64,000 nucleotides of DNA from Parabacteroides hominis (GTDB lineage Bacteria; Bacteroidota; Bacteroidia; Bacteroidales; Tannerellaceae): the NCBI RefSeq assembly GCF_014287585.1, contig NZ_JACOOJ010000001.1, forward strand, positions 186,001-250,000. The letters are read 5' to 3'. Within the stretch, counting starts at the first letter, position 1, and each line of letters opens with the position of its first letter. Below the pieces are notes generated by a model. That model had not been told where the DNA came from. It ran no database searches and was given only the letters and a program-made list of their open reading frames with translations. The position numbers were made by a program, and so were the translations under genes. This document shows positions 52,295 to 63,900 of the stretch, piece by piece.

Positions 52295-54202
52295 TTATCT
52301 GTTCTTTCTCTGCTGTTTCTGTTTTTCAAGAGTTGCCTGTTGTGCTTTCTGAGCTTCTTCCAGACGCTTCATAAAACCGGATTTCTTCATCGGCTTCTTC
52401 TTGTTTGCTTCCAGCTTGGCCAACAGTTTGTCTTCGTTAATCGTATAACGGAAGATGACGGTCTGCAGGATCGTGATCAAGGTAGAGATGAAGTAATAGT
52501 AAGTCAGACCGGATGCATACTGGTTGAAGAATACCAACATCATCAACGGCATCATATACATCATTGCTTTCATGCCCGGCATCTGTTGCTGCCCGGTGTT
52601 CGTCTGATCCATGTTGAATTTCGTATAAATGATGTTCGTCACGGTCATCAGCAAACAGAACAAACTGATATGGTTGCCGAAATACGGCGTAATAATAGGG
52701 ATGTATGTATTCCAGCTCACTATCGCATCATAAGTAGACAAGTCATGCGCCCAAAGGAAACTCTGGTGACGCAATTCGATAGCCGACGGGAAGAACATGA
52801 ACAGGGCAACCAGGATCGGCATCTGCAACAACATCGGAATACATCCCGACATCGGACTTGCACCGGCACGGCTATACAGTTCCATCGTCGCACGCTGGCG
52901 TTCCACCGCTTTATCCTGTCCCGGATATTTTGCATTGATCTCTTCCACCTGCGGACGCAATACGCGCATTTTGGCTGATGACATATAAGACTTATAGGTC
53001 AACGGGAACAAGATCAGTTTCACAATAACCGTCAACAGGAAGATCAGCAAGCCGTAGCTATGGATAAACTGTCCGAGGAAATTAAACAACGGAATGACAA
53101 AATACTGGTTCACCCAGCGGAAAATGCCCCAGCCCAGCGGAACAATCTTTTCCAGATCCAGCCGGTCGGCCTTTTCCACGTTGTCGTCAAAGGACTTCAA
53201 CAGCGAGAATTGGTTAGGGCCGAAATAGAAACGCAAATCCGTCGTTTCATTTCCTTTCAGGTCGAAGGGAACGGATGTCGTTGTTTTGTATTCTTTCAGG
53301 AAAGGGCCGTTTTCGGGAAGCATCTTCGAATCGATGGTCGTCGACTCGAAACCGTTGTTCCCGGCAATCAGGATAGAGGAGAAATACATGTCCTTATAAG
53401 CGAGCCATTTCAAACGGCCGGACAATTGCTTGCTGTCGTCTTTCGTCTCGCTCAGGTATTCCACATTGTCTGCCATAAATTTGTAGTACACCGTCGCATA
53501 ACGGTCTTCAAACTTACGACCTTTTTCCTGTTGCGTTATCTTCTGCTGCCACAGCAGGTCCAAAGCAGTCGTACCCGGCGACAGGACACCGTTCAAACCG
53601 GTTCCCTTGATAGAGAACTGCAACATATAATCGTCCGGTTTCAAGGTGTACATGAAGTCCAGATGGCTGCCTTCGCCAGTGTTCAAGCGCATGGTAATGC
53701 TATTGGGATCGCTCCCTTTTACAGGGGTGAAATACAAATCGCCGGTATTGACCACGCGGTTATCAGCCGTTACCAATGTAAAATCGAACTTCGAATCCTT
53801 TTCATCAAAAAGCACTAAAGGTTCACCTTTATAATTATCGTACTTTTTCAGGCGGACATATCCGACACGTCCTCCCTTATTGTCCAAACGGACTTCGATC
53901 AGCTCGTTTTCCAAAACAGTGGAACCATCCTCTCCTACCATCGCATCGGCAAACACTCCGAAACTATTCTGTAAACGGGCGATCCGCACAGAGTCAGGCA
54001 AACCAGCCAGTTCATTCTCTGCCTTTGCTTCACTATTCAATTCTTTCTGCTGTTCCAGTTGCTTTGCATATTCTATCCGGGCGATCGAATCCTGCATCCG
54101 GCGCTGCGCTTCCATCTGCTCCGGAGTAGGTTTGTTCAACCAGGTGAATACGATCAAGACAAGTCCAATAAGCAGGAAACCTATTATCGTGTTTTTATCC
54201 AT
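52295..54202 (-). CDS. yidC: Membrane protein insertase YidC
   Basis: A 635-residue inner-membrane insertase. One N-terminal helix (IIGFLLIGLVLIVFTWLN), a large periplasmic beta domain (about residues 85-355), and the conserved C-terminal core of five helices (YGLLIFLLTVIVKLILFPLTYKSYMSSAKMR; GCIPMLLQMPILVALFMFF; YYFISTLITILQTVIFRY). A basic tail follows. It starts 9 bp after pyrG, which is a common pairing in Bacteroidales. Confidence 0.96.
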   Translation of the reverse strand: MDKNTIIGFLLIGLVLIVFTWLNKPTPEQMEAQRRMQDSIARIEYAKQLEQQKELNSEAKAENELAGLPDSVRIARLQNSFGVFADAMVGEDGSTVLENELIEVRLDNKGGRVGYVRLKKYDNYKGEPLVLFDEKDSKFDFTLVTADNRVVNTGDLYFTPVKGSDPNSITMRLNTGEGSHLDFMYTLKPDDYMLQFSIKGTGLNGVLSPGTTALDLLWQQKITQQEKGRKFEDRYATVYYKFMADNVEYLSETKDDSKQLSGRLKWLAYKDMYFSSILIAGNNGFESTTIDSKMLPENGPFLKEYKTTTSVPFDLKGNETTDLRFYFGPNQFSLLKSFDDNVEKADRLDLEKIVPLGWGIFRWVNQYFVIPLFNFLGQFIHSYGLLIFLLTVIVKLILFPLTYKSYMSSAKMRVLRPQVEEINAKYPGQDKAVERQRATMELYSRAGASPMSGCIPMLLQMPILVALFMFFPSAIELRHQSFLWAHDLSTYDAIVSWNTYIPIITPYFGNHISLFCLLMTVTNIIYTKFNMDQTNTGQQQMPGMKAMMYMMPLMMLVFFNQYASGLTYYYFISTLITILQTVIFRYTINEDKLLAKLEANKKKPMKKSGFMKRLEEAQKAQQATLEKQKQQRKNR

Positions 54203-54211
54203 CTATAATTC

Positions 54212-55831
<1,620 letters not shown>

Positions 55832-55870
55832 TTAATTATCTTTTAATTGCACACTCGCATTTCAAAACTG

Positions 55871-55901
55871 CAAAGTTACATATTTTCATCCACATGGCAA
55901 G
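55871..55901 (-). promoter_or_regulatory. Promoter of pyrG-yidC
   Basis: On the minus strand CTTG (55901-55898), 19 bp, TAACTTTG (55878-55871), 51 bp before the pyrG ATG. Palindrome array 5' units begin about 78 bp upstream of the -33 element. Confidence 0.65.
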
Positions 55902-55978
55902 GGGTAAGAATATATTTGACGGGGCGACCGCATCAAAAGATTGTTTATACGCCTAATGTTTCTTGTTGCCTCGGCTAC

Positions 55979-56074
55979 TTTTCTGTAATCACCGCCGCTG
56001 ATTATAAAATCACCGGCGCCAACTTTATAATCGGCGGCACTGATTATAAAATCAGCGCCGCCGATTACAGAATA
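55979..56074. repeat. Tandem array of 12-bp palindromes with 21-bp period (array 4)
   Basis: Units at 56000-56011 and 56042-56053 (both GATTATAAAATC), 56021-56032 (AACTTTATAATC) and 56063-56074 (GATTACAGAATA), plus an upstream half unit at 55979-55990. Centres are exactly 21 bp apart. The 9-bp spacers are GC-only-rich (ACCGCCGCT, ACCGGCGCC, GGCGGCACT, AGCGCCGCC). The array lies in the 393-bp gap between divergent pyrG and the HdeD-like gene; a TATCTTCG box at 56166 may serve the latter. Nothing else was recognised in the gap. Confidence 0.9.
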
Positions 56075-56212
56075 GTAGGGCAACCCAGATAGAATAACAG
56101 GGAAAGAAAATAGGTTAAGAAGGCATCGCGTCCCTTTTTTCTTTCTTTTTCAATAGAAAATAGCGTATCTTCGTTGTTACATAAGAAATGATATTCTAAA
56201 ATAGAAGAAAGC

Positions 56213-56731
56213 ATGAAAGGTTTAAATGGTTCAGTCCTGCGTTGCATATTTGCGATCGTATTGGGACTTGTATTGGTTCTTTGGCCGGAGGCGGCCGTTA
56301 CTTATCTGGTGATAACGATCGGGATCTGTTTTATCATACCCGGATTATTCTCGCTCTTAAATTACTTCACCCGTGAAAAAGTGGAAGGCGAGCCGAGTCC
56401 GATGTTTCCGATCGACGGAGCGGGCAGTATCCTGTTCGGGGCATGGTTAGTGCTCATGCCGCAATTTTTCGTTAGTATATTAATGTATATTTTAGGGGCT
56501 TTACTGGTTATTGCGGGTGCACAGCAGTTGATATCACTGGTTTCCGCCCGTAAATGGAGCAGAGTCCCTTATGGATTTTATATCCTACCGTCCCTGATCC
56601 TGATAACAGGGGTTATGATCCTCGCCTACCCGTTCGGAGCAGCGGCCAACACATTTGTGATCTTCGGGGTCGCTTGCCTGGTCTACGGCATATCCGAATT
56701 GATCAACTGGTATAAGTTCAGTAAAAGGTAA
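56213..56731 (+). CDS. HdeD/DUF308-family membrane protein
   Basis: A 172-residue membrane protein with about six short helices arranged as repeated pairs (AIVLGLVLVLWPEAAVTYLV; LFGAWLVLMPQFFVSILMYILGALLVIAGAQQLISL; LITGVMILAYPFGAAANTFV). 'GxxLxxxP' repeats are the DUF308/HdeD signature. Linked to acid stress in E. coli, but the role here is unknown. It stands alone and converges on the AraC gene. Confidence 0.88.
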   Translation: MKGLNGSVLRCIFAIVLGLVLVLWPEAAVTYLVITIGICFIIPGLFSLLNYFTREKVEGEPSPMFPIDGAGSILFGAWLVLMPQFFVSILMYILGALLVIAGAQQLISLVSARKWSRVPYGFYILPSLILITGVMILAYPFGAAANTFVIFGVACLVYGISELINWYKFSKR

Positions 56732-56734
56732 GAA

Positions 56735-56773
56735 AAACCGGAGTACCGCCTGTTTCAGGACTTACGGTACTCC
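56735..56773 (-). terminator. Terminator of the AraC gene, 5' arm inside its coding region
   Basis: GGAGTACCG (56740-56748) pairs with CGGTACTCC (56765-56773), and on the minus strand the stem is followed by GGTTTTTCTT. The promoter-side arm lies in the last codons of the AraC gene. Confidence 0.7.
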
Positions 56774-57663
56774 ATCGGTGAAATCCCCATATGTTTCTTA
56801 AAGAATTTCCCGAAAGTCGACTGGTCGGAAAAATGAAGGATATCTGCAACCTGCTGGACAGTAGCCTGCGGGGCTTTCAAAAGGATCTTTGCCTCGACGA
56901 TCAGGGCATCGTCTATCCACTTGTTAGCGGACTTGCCTGTCAACTCTTTCAGGATCAACGACAAATATTGCGGCGTGATAAATAACTTTTCAGCATAAAA
57001 AGTGACCACATGCTGCTCCTTGCAATGCTCGAACAACAATTGCAGGAATTGCTCGAACAATTCTTCTTTACGGGAAAGGCTCGGCCGGATCAAGCGGTCT
57101 TTCTTTCCTAACATTATATTTCCCAATTCCAACAGGAAGCCGATGAAAGCGTTCTGCACCAGCTCTTTTTGATAGAAATGAGTACGTTCCCTCATTTTTT
57201 CACGTATTACCTGTATGCTGCCGGCCAGTGTTGCCGTTTCTTCCGGTTCGAGCTCCGTACAAGGATTCTTGCGAAATTCCATATAGTTCGCAATCGCCTG
57301 GGACCGGTTGCCTCCGTTCGGTTTACAATCGTCCAGAAATTCTTTAGCCGCAATCAGCAAGCGGCCTTTGAAATCTTTACTGATCTTGTCAAGCTGAACC
57401 GCATGCGTAGGCATAATCGTTATAAAACTATTCGGATTGACCGTATAAGGCACATAATCCAAACAGAGTTCAAGCGTACCCTCAAAAGTCAGCACCATTA
57501 AAAGCGCATCCAATCGCATCGGGGCAAAACGCTCAGGCGCATCAGGATCTCCGATATCCACACTTCCGTCCAGATCTGCAATCGAAAAAATGCCTTGAAA
57601 ACTATCGCGGAAAACAATACCTTTGTTAAGCTCCGCCAATTCTATAATAGGAAGTTTTTCCAT
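56755..57663 (-). CDS. AraC-family regulator
   Basis: A 302-residue regulator. The N-terminal part (about residues 1-180) is a cupin-like effector domain (LMVLTFEGTLELCLDYVPYTVNPNSFITI). The C-terminal 100 residues form the AraC helix-turn-helix pair (FYAEKLFITPQYLSLILKELTGKSANKWI; QQVADILHFSDQSTFGKFFKKHMGISPMEYR). It diverges from the TetR-efflux operon across 220 bp, so it may take part in its control; the ligand is unknown. Confidence 0.92.
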   Translation of the reverse strand: MEKLPIIELAELNKGIVFRDSFQGIFSIADLDGSVDIGDPDAPERFAPMRLDALLMVLTFEGTLELCLDYVPYTVNPNSFITIMPTHAVQLDKISKDFKGRLLIAAKEFLDDCKPNGGNRSQAIANYMEFRKNPCTELEPEETATLAGSIQVIREKMRERTHFYQKELVQNAFIGFLLELGNIMLGKKDRLIRPSLSRKEELFEQFLQLLFEHCKEQHVVTFYAEKLFITPQYLSLILKELTGKSANKWIDDALIVEAKILLKAPQATVQQVADILHFSDQSTFGKFFKKHMGISPMEYRKS

Positions 57664-57691
57664 CTCTACATATTTACTAATCGTGCACTTG

Positions 57692-57699
57692 CAAAGGTA
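57692..57699 (-). promoter_or_regulatory. Promoter -7 box of the AraC gene
   Basis: TACCTTTG on the minus strand, 28 bp before the start codon. Confidence 0.6.
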
Positions 57700-57883
57700 A
57701 ACATTTTTTTAACAGGCAGTAAGATGTTTCATTTTTTACCAATGAATAACGGTTTTTTAGGAATAAAAAAGGCCATTATCATTCGTTTTCGACCAATTCC
57801 GTAACAGAATAAACCTTTTTAGTTTTTCAAATTAGACAGACCTTTGCAGCATCTGATCGTATAAAAAGTAATCATTAAAATCG

Positions 57884-58495
57884 ATGATCATAAAAGAACA
57901 AATAATGTTAACGGCATTCGATCTGTTTTCCGAACACGGGATAAAGAATGTCAGTATGGATGACATCGCTCATAATATGAGTGTATCCAAACGGACTCTT
58001 TACGAGCTTTTCGAAGACAAGGAAACGTTGCTGACAGAATGCATAAGCCTGAATTATGCCCAAATGAGGCAATCCATAAAGCAACTCGAATCCGAGCCGA
58101 TAACAGCTCTTGAAGTTGCATTGCTTTTCTATGAAGAGCTTATGAAGCGTCCCCGTTGGTTCAACCGGAAATTCTATGATGACCTGAAACGTTATCCGAA
58201 AGCATTACAAAAAACAGAAGAAGAAAAGTCCCGGTTTTTGAAAAAATGTATAAAACTACTGTCACAAGGAGCAAAAGAAGGTGTTTTTCAACCGAATATC
58301 AACTTCGAGATTGTAGCTTTGCTGGCGAAAGAGCAGGCGAAGATGATCCGTCCGCCCAAAGCCCTTTCCAATCATTCCGTGGCTGAAGTGTTCAATACGA
58401 TTCTTTATACCTTCCTTCGGGGAATCTCTACAGAAAAAGGTATTGCCATTTTAGACCGCTATTTATTGAAATATACACAGAAGCAATTAGATTGA
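57884..58495 (+). CDS. TetR-family regulator of the efflux operon
   Basis: A 203-residue TetR protein with the N-terminal helix-turn-helix (AFDLFSEHGIKNVSMDDIAHNMSVSKRTLYELFEDKETLL spread over residues 11-50) and an all-helical C-terminal domain. It is the first gene of TetR-TolC-MFP-RND, 40 bp before the outer-membrane channel gene, so it is likely the local repressor whose ligand is a pump substrate. Confidence 0.92.
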   Translation: MIIKEQIMLTAFDLFSEHGIKNVSMDDIAHNMSVSKRTLYELFEDKETLLTECISLNYAQMRQSIKQLESEPITALEVALLFYEELMKRPRWFNRKFYDDLKRYPKALQKTEEEKSRFLKKCIKLLSQGAKEGVFQPNINFEIVALLAKEQAKMIRPPKALSNHSVAEVFNTILYTFLRGISTEKGIAILDRYLLKYTQKQLD

Positions 58496-58535
58496 ACGAA
58501 TGATCTTATAAAAAATCAAATTTACTTATTTTATA

Positions 58536-59918
58536 ATGAGACAAATCTTAATTACTAAAAAGATGATGTGGGTGGTGATGATGTTACTGCCCTCTCTGGT
58601 CTTCACCTCCGCTAAAGCCCAGGACACGCTGGTCCTCGACATCGGGAAAGCCCTGGAGATCGCGTTGAGTGAAAACCCCACTGTTAAAGTGGCCAATAAG
58701 GAAATCCAGAAGAAAAAATATGCGCAGAAAGGTTCCTATGCCGCCCTATTCCCCCAAGTCAGTTTTGCAGCCGACTACAACCGGACCCTGAAAAAGCAGG
58801 TGATGTATATGGACGGTTTCGACATGGGAAGCACCGAAATACCCGGCATGGAAGACATGCCGAATATGGATGAAGGGATCGAAGTGGGACGCGACAACAA
58901 CTGGAACCTCGGCTTCAACGCTTCGATGCCGATCGTCAATGCCGCCCTCTGGAAGAGCCTGAGCATCTCGGCTGTCGACGTGGAACTGGCTATCGAACAG
59001 GCGCGTTCCTCCAAAATCGCGATGGTCAACCAGGTAAAGAAAGGCTACTACGGCGTACTCCTTGCCAACGATTCATATCGTGTATTCAAGGAAAGCTATG
59101 ACAATGCGATGGAAAATTACCTGGATATCAAGCGTAAGTTCGAACAGGGAACCGTTGCCGAATATGACCTGATACGTGCCAACGTCACGGTGAAGAACAG
59201 CGAACCCAATATGCTACAGGCTGAAAACGCACTGGTTCTTGCCAAATGGCAACTAAAGGCATTGCTGGGCATGGACCTGGACATCAACATCGAATGCGAA
59301 GGGCAACTGACCGACTTCGAAAAGGATTTGTTCGGGGATTTCCTCTCGACCGACACGACTCTGGCTAATAATACGGACTTGAAACAGATGGATTTGCAGG
59401 CAAAGCAACTGGATAAGACGCTGACCATGCAGAAGTTCGACTACCTGCCGACACTGTCGCTTACCGGCCTGTATCAGTGGACAGCCATGAACAACGACTT
59501 CAAGTTCAAGGACTATATGTGGAACCCCTACTCTATGGTCGGCGTCACCCTGTCCATTCCGATCTTTTCCGGCGGCAGCAAGTTCTACAAAATCAAGCAG
59601 ACCCGGAATTCGCTCGAACAGCTGAGCCTGCAAAGAGAGGATACGCAGCGTAACCTGCAACTGGCGATCAAGCAATACATCGATAACATGAATACCTGCG
59701 TCAAACGGTTCGACGCTTCACAGAAAGGCGTGGAACAGGCTGAACGGGGTTATATGATCTCACAGAAACGTTATGACACAGGAGCCGGGACCCTGCTCGA
59801 AATGAACGATTCGGAATTGGCGCTGACACAGGCGAAACTGAATTTCAACCAGGCCATTTACGATTATATGGTAGCCAAGGCAGACCTGGAAAAAGTGTTA
59901 GGCCGGCAAGAGTTTTAA
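58536..59918 (+). CDS. TolC-family outer-membrane efflux channel
   Basis: A 460-residue outer-membrane protein: signal peptide ending SAKAQD, then two TolC/OEP repeats of long helices and strands (ALEIALSENPTVKVANKEIQ; GYYGVLLANDSYRVFKESY; LAIKQYIDNMNTCVKRFDASQKGVEQAERGYMISQKRYDTGAGTLLEMNDSELALTQA region). It forms the exit duct of the RND pump encoded downstream. A Met/Asp/Gly-rich insert (FDMGSTEIPGMEDMPNMDEG) sits near residue 105. Confidence 0.92.
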   Translation: MRQILITKKMMWVVMMLLPSLVFTSAKAQDTLVLDIGKALEIALSENPTVKVANKEIQKKKYAQKGSYAALFPQVSFAADYNRTLKKQVMYMDGFDMGSTEIPGMEDMPNMDEGIEVGRDNNWNLGFNASMPIVNAALWKSLSISAVDVELAIEQARSSKIAMVNQVKKGYYGVLLANDSYRVFKESYDNAMENYLDIKRKFEQGTVAEYDLIRANVTVKNSEPNMLQAENALVLAKWQLKALLGMDLDINIECEGQLTDFEKDLFGDFLSTDTTLANNTDLKQMDLQAKQLDKTLTMQKFDYLPTLSLTGLYQWTAMNNDFKFKDYMWNPYSMVGVTLSIPIFSGGSKFYKIKQTRNSLEQLSLQREDTQRNLQLAIKQYIDNMNTCVKRFDASQKGVEQAERGYMISQKRYDTGAGTLLEMNDSELALTQAKLNFNQAIYDYMVAKADLEKVLGRQEF

Positions 59919-59956
59919 AGAACAGAAAAACAGACATAGAATAAAAATATCACAAG

Positions 59957-60982
59957 ATGGAAACGAATAAAAAACAACACTTCATATCACTCTTCATTTT
60001 ACCTTTGCTGCTGTCCTGCTCAGGAGAAAAGAAAGAGACTGCTCAGACAGAAACAATCAGCAATAAGGCTATCGTGAGAGTAGAAACCGTTTCTGCACAG
60101 GATGTAGAACAGATCAACGAGTTTACAGCAACGGTCGAGGCCAACATTTCCAATAACATCGCCCCGCAGACTCCGGTGCGTATCGATAAACTGTTTGCGG
60201 AAGTAGGTGACCATGTGAAAGCGGGCCAACTGCTTGTCAAAATGGATGAAACCAATCTCAAGCAGACCAAAATACAATTGGATAACCAGGAACTGGAATT
60301 CAAGCGTATCGACGAATTATACAAAGTCGGAGGAGCCTCCAAATCGGCCTGGGATGCACAGAAAACACAGTTGGACGTAAGCCGTGCCGCCTATAAGAAC
60401 CTGCAGGAAAACACGCAGTTGCTAAGCCCTGTCACCGGCGTCGTAACCGCCCGTAATTATGACAGCGGCGATATGTATAGCGGAGGCTCGCCGATCTTCA
60501 CCGTAGAACAGATCCGTCCGGTCAAACTATTGGTCAACGTGTCCGAAAGCCTTTTCACGAAAGTAAAAAAGGGAAAAGATGTCGATGTCCGGCTGGATGT
60601 GTACGGAGACGAAGTGTTCAAAGGGAAAGTCAGCCTGGTCTACCCGACCATCGACCCGAATACGCGCACATTCCCGGTCGAGATCAAGATCGACAACAGC
60701 GACGAGCGTGTCCGTCCGGGAATGTTTGCCCGCGTGACGATCGGTTTCGGCACACAGAACCATGTGGTTGCTCCGGACCTCGCCATCGTAAAACAGTCCG
60801 GTGCAGGCGATCGTTATATATATGTATATAAAGACGGAAAGGTTTCCTACGAAAAAGTGGAACTGGGACGTCGTATGGGAAACAAATATGAAGTCATTTC
60901 GGGTGTGAACAGTGGCGACCAGGTAGTCGTATCCGGCCAGAGCCGCCTGAACAACGGAATGGAAGTAGAAATCGAAAAGTAA
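59957..60982 (+). CDS. RND efflux periplasmic adaptor (membrane fusion protein)
   Basis: A 341-residue lipoprotein (lipobox LPLLLSCSG). It has the order barrel-sandwich half (EANISNNIAPQTPVRIDKLFAEVGDHVKAGQLLVKMD region), a short coiled coil, second lipoyl half (NTQLLSPVTGVVTARNYDSGDMYSGG) and beta-barrel (VDVRLDVYGDEVFKGKVSLVYPTIDP). It bridges the inner-membrane pump to the TolC channel. It lies 38 bp after tolC and 12 bp before the pump gene. Confidence 0.93.
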   Translation: METNKKQHFISLFILPLLLSCSGEKKETAQTETISNKAIVRVETVSAQDVEQINEFTATVEANISNNIAPQTPVRIDKLFAEVGDHVKAGQLLVKMDETNLKQTKIQLDNQELEFKRIDELYKVGGASKSAWDAQKTQLDVSRAAYKNLQENTQLLSPVTGVVTARNYDSGDMYSGGSPIFTVEQIRPVKLLVNVSESLFTKVKKGKDVDVRLDVYGDEVFKGKVSLVYPTIDPNTRTFPVEIKIDNSDERVRPGMFARVTIGFGTQNHVVAPDLAIVKQSGAGDRYIYVYKDGKVSYEKVELGRRMGNKYEVISGVNSGDQVVVSGQSRLNNGMEVEIEK

Positions 60983-60994
60983 GAGACAAACACT

Positions 60995-63900
60995 ATGAGT
61001 TTATATGCAACAGCGGTAAAAAAGCCGGTGACGACAGCCCTTGTCTTTGTGGCGATCGTGATTTTCGGTCTTTTTTCATTAACCAGATTATCTGTGGACT
61101 TGCTGCCGGAGATCGAGACAAACACGATCATGGTCATGACCTCCTATGCCGGCGCCAGTGCTGCGGATATCGAAATGAACGTCTCCAAACCGTTGGAGAA
61201 CGTGCTGAACAGTGTCAGCGACCTGAAGCACATCACGTCACAATCACGTGAAAACATCTCGATCATCACGCTCGAATTCGACTATGGCACGGATATCGAC
61301 GTGGCGACAAACGACGTGCGCGACAAACTGGACGTCGCCGAGCCGATGCTGCCGGATGATGTGGACAATCCCATCATCTTCAAGTTCGGAACGAACGACA
61401 TCCCGATCATCATCCTGTCGGTTACGGCGGAAGAGAGTACGAACGCCCTGTATAAGAATCTGGACGACAAGGTGTCCAACCCGCTGGCACGTATCAGCGG
61501 CGTAGGTGCGGTATCTATTTCCGGTACGCCGACACGTGAAATTCAGGTCTATTGCGATCCTCACAAACTGGAAGCCTACGGGGTTTCAATCGAAGGAATC
61601 TCGTCCGTCATCGCACAGGAAAACCGGAACACGCCGGGCGGTAGCGTGGATATCGGTTCGAATGCCTATGCGCTCCGCGTACAGGGTGAGTTTACGGATG
61701 CGCACCAGATGGACGATCTTGTGATCGGCCATAAGGATAACAAGACCATTTACCTCCGCGACGTTGCCCGCATCGAGGACAGCATCGAAGAGCGTGCCCA
61801 GGAGACTTACAATAACGGCAAGAAAGGCGGTATGATCGTTATCCAGAAGCAGTCGGGAGCCAACTCGGTGAATATCGCCAAAAAGGTTCACCAGAGACTG
61901 CCGGAAATCCAGGAAAGCCTTCCTTCGGATGTCAAGTTAGGGGTTATCCTGGATACTTCCACCAACATCCTGAACACGATCGACAGCTTGAAGGAGACGA
62001 TCTTCATCACCTTCATCATCGTTATGCTGGTGGTATTCGTGTTCCTCGGACGATGGAGAGCGACGTTTATCATTATCCTGACCATTCCGATCTCGTTGAT
62101 TGCCTCGTTCGCCTACTTGCTGGCATCCGGCAATACTTTGAATATTATCTCGTTGAGTTCACTGTCTATCGCTATCGGCATGGTGGTGGACGATGCGATC
62201 GTGGTGCTGGAAAACATCACGACCCATATCGAAAGAGGCAGTGCCCCGAAACAGGCGGCTGTACACGCGACAAACGAGGTGGCGATCTCCGTAATCGCTT
62301 CCACCCTGACCATGTTGGCGGTATTCCTGCCATTGACAATGGTGACGGGCATGGCGGGTATTCTGTTCAAGCAGTTAGGCTGGATCGTGAGTATCATCAT
62401 GATCGTTTCGACGGTCGGAGCTTTGACGCTGACTCCGATGTTAAGCTCTCAGTTGCTTAAACTGAACCCTAAAAAAGGACGTCTGTACACCTTGTTCTTC
62501 ACCCCGATCGAAAAGGCGCTGGACGCTCTGGACCACGGCTATTCCCGTTTCCTTTACTGGGCGGTGCGCCACCGGAAAACGGTTATATTCGGCGCTACTT
62601 TGATCTTTGCCGGCAGCATGCTGCTGGTTCCGACCATCAAAACGGAGTTCTTCCCGACTCAGGACAATGCGCAGATCAGCGTCCACATCGAGTTGCCGGT
62701 CGGAACCCGCCAGGATATCACCCGTAAGCTGGCACTGGAAATCGACGAATTGTTCCGCCAGAAATATCCGGAAATAAAGACCAGCAACTTCACGGAAGGG
62801 CAAGCCGACTCCGACAATACCTGGGCTCAACTCAGCAACAACGGGACACATATTATCGACTATTACATCAATATGCTGAGCGTTGGCGATCGTGAACGCG
62901 GCATGGTTGAAATCTGCGAAGAGATGCGTAAGGACCTGGCCAAATATCCGGAGATCAAGACCTTCAAAGTTATCGAAGGCGGACAGGAATCCGGCATGGG
63001 CGGACAAAACGCCGTCGAAATCGAAATCTACGGTTTCGACTTCGGACGGACAGACGCTGTTGCAGCCGAACTTGCCGAACGGATGCGCAAGGTGAAAGGT
63101 TGTTCGCAGGTGAACATCAGCCGTGAGGACTACATCCCCGAATACCAGGTCGACTTCGACCGGGAAAAACTGGCAATCAACGGACTGAACATCACGACGG
63201 CCGCCCTGGCATTGCGTAACCGCATCAACGGATCGACCGCTTCCAAATATCGTGAAGACGGTGACGAGTATGATATAAAGGTACGTTATGCCCCTGAATT
63301 CCGCCAGTCTGTTGAAGATATCGAAAATATCCTGGTCTATAACAGTGCCGGCCAGGGAATCCGCATCCGCGACCTGGGCAAGGTCGTTGAACGCATGACT
63401 CCTCCGACCATCGAACGTAAAGACCGTGAACGTGTCATTACCGTATCGGCCGTAGTCGGGAAAGGCGCCGCACTGAGCGATATCGTAACAGCCGCACGCG
63501 AACAATTGAAGCAAATGGACATTCCTTCGGATGTCAGCTGGCAGTTAGGCGGCTCATACGAAGACCAGATGGACACCTTCTTCGACCTGACAATCCTGAT
63601 GATACTGATTATCATCCTGGTGTTTATCGTAATGGCAGCTCAGTTCGAATCCTTGACAGACCCGTTCGTAATCATGTTCTCCATTCCTTTCGCCTTCACC
63701 GGTATTATCTTAGGACTGGCAGTCACGCAGACTCCGTTGGGCGTCATGGCATTGATCGGTCTGATCATGTTGATGGGTATCGTTGTTAAGAACGGTATCG
63801 TGCTGATCGACTACACGATCCTCTGCCGCGAAAGAGGCATGGGAATCCTGACCGCAGTGGTAACTGCCGGGAAATCCCGTCTCCGCCCGGTACTGATGAC

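Noticed and set aside
62441..63514. A 357-codon open frame opposite the RND pump
   Set aside because: The plus-strand frame is a continuous RND transporter with conserved motifs; the minus-strand translation is not protein-like.
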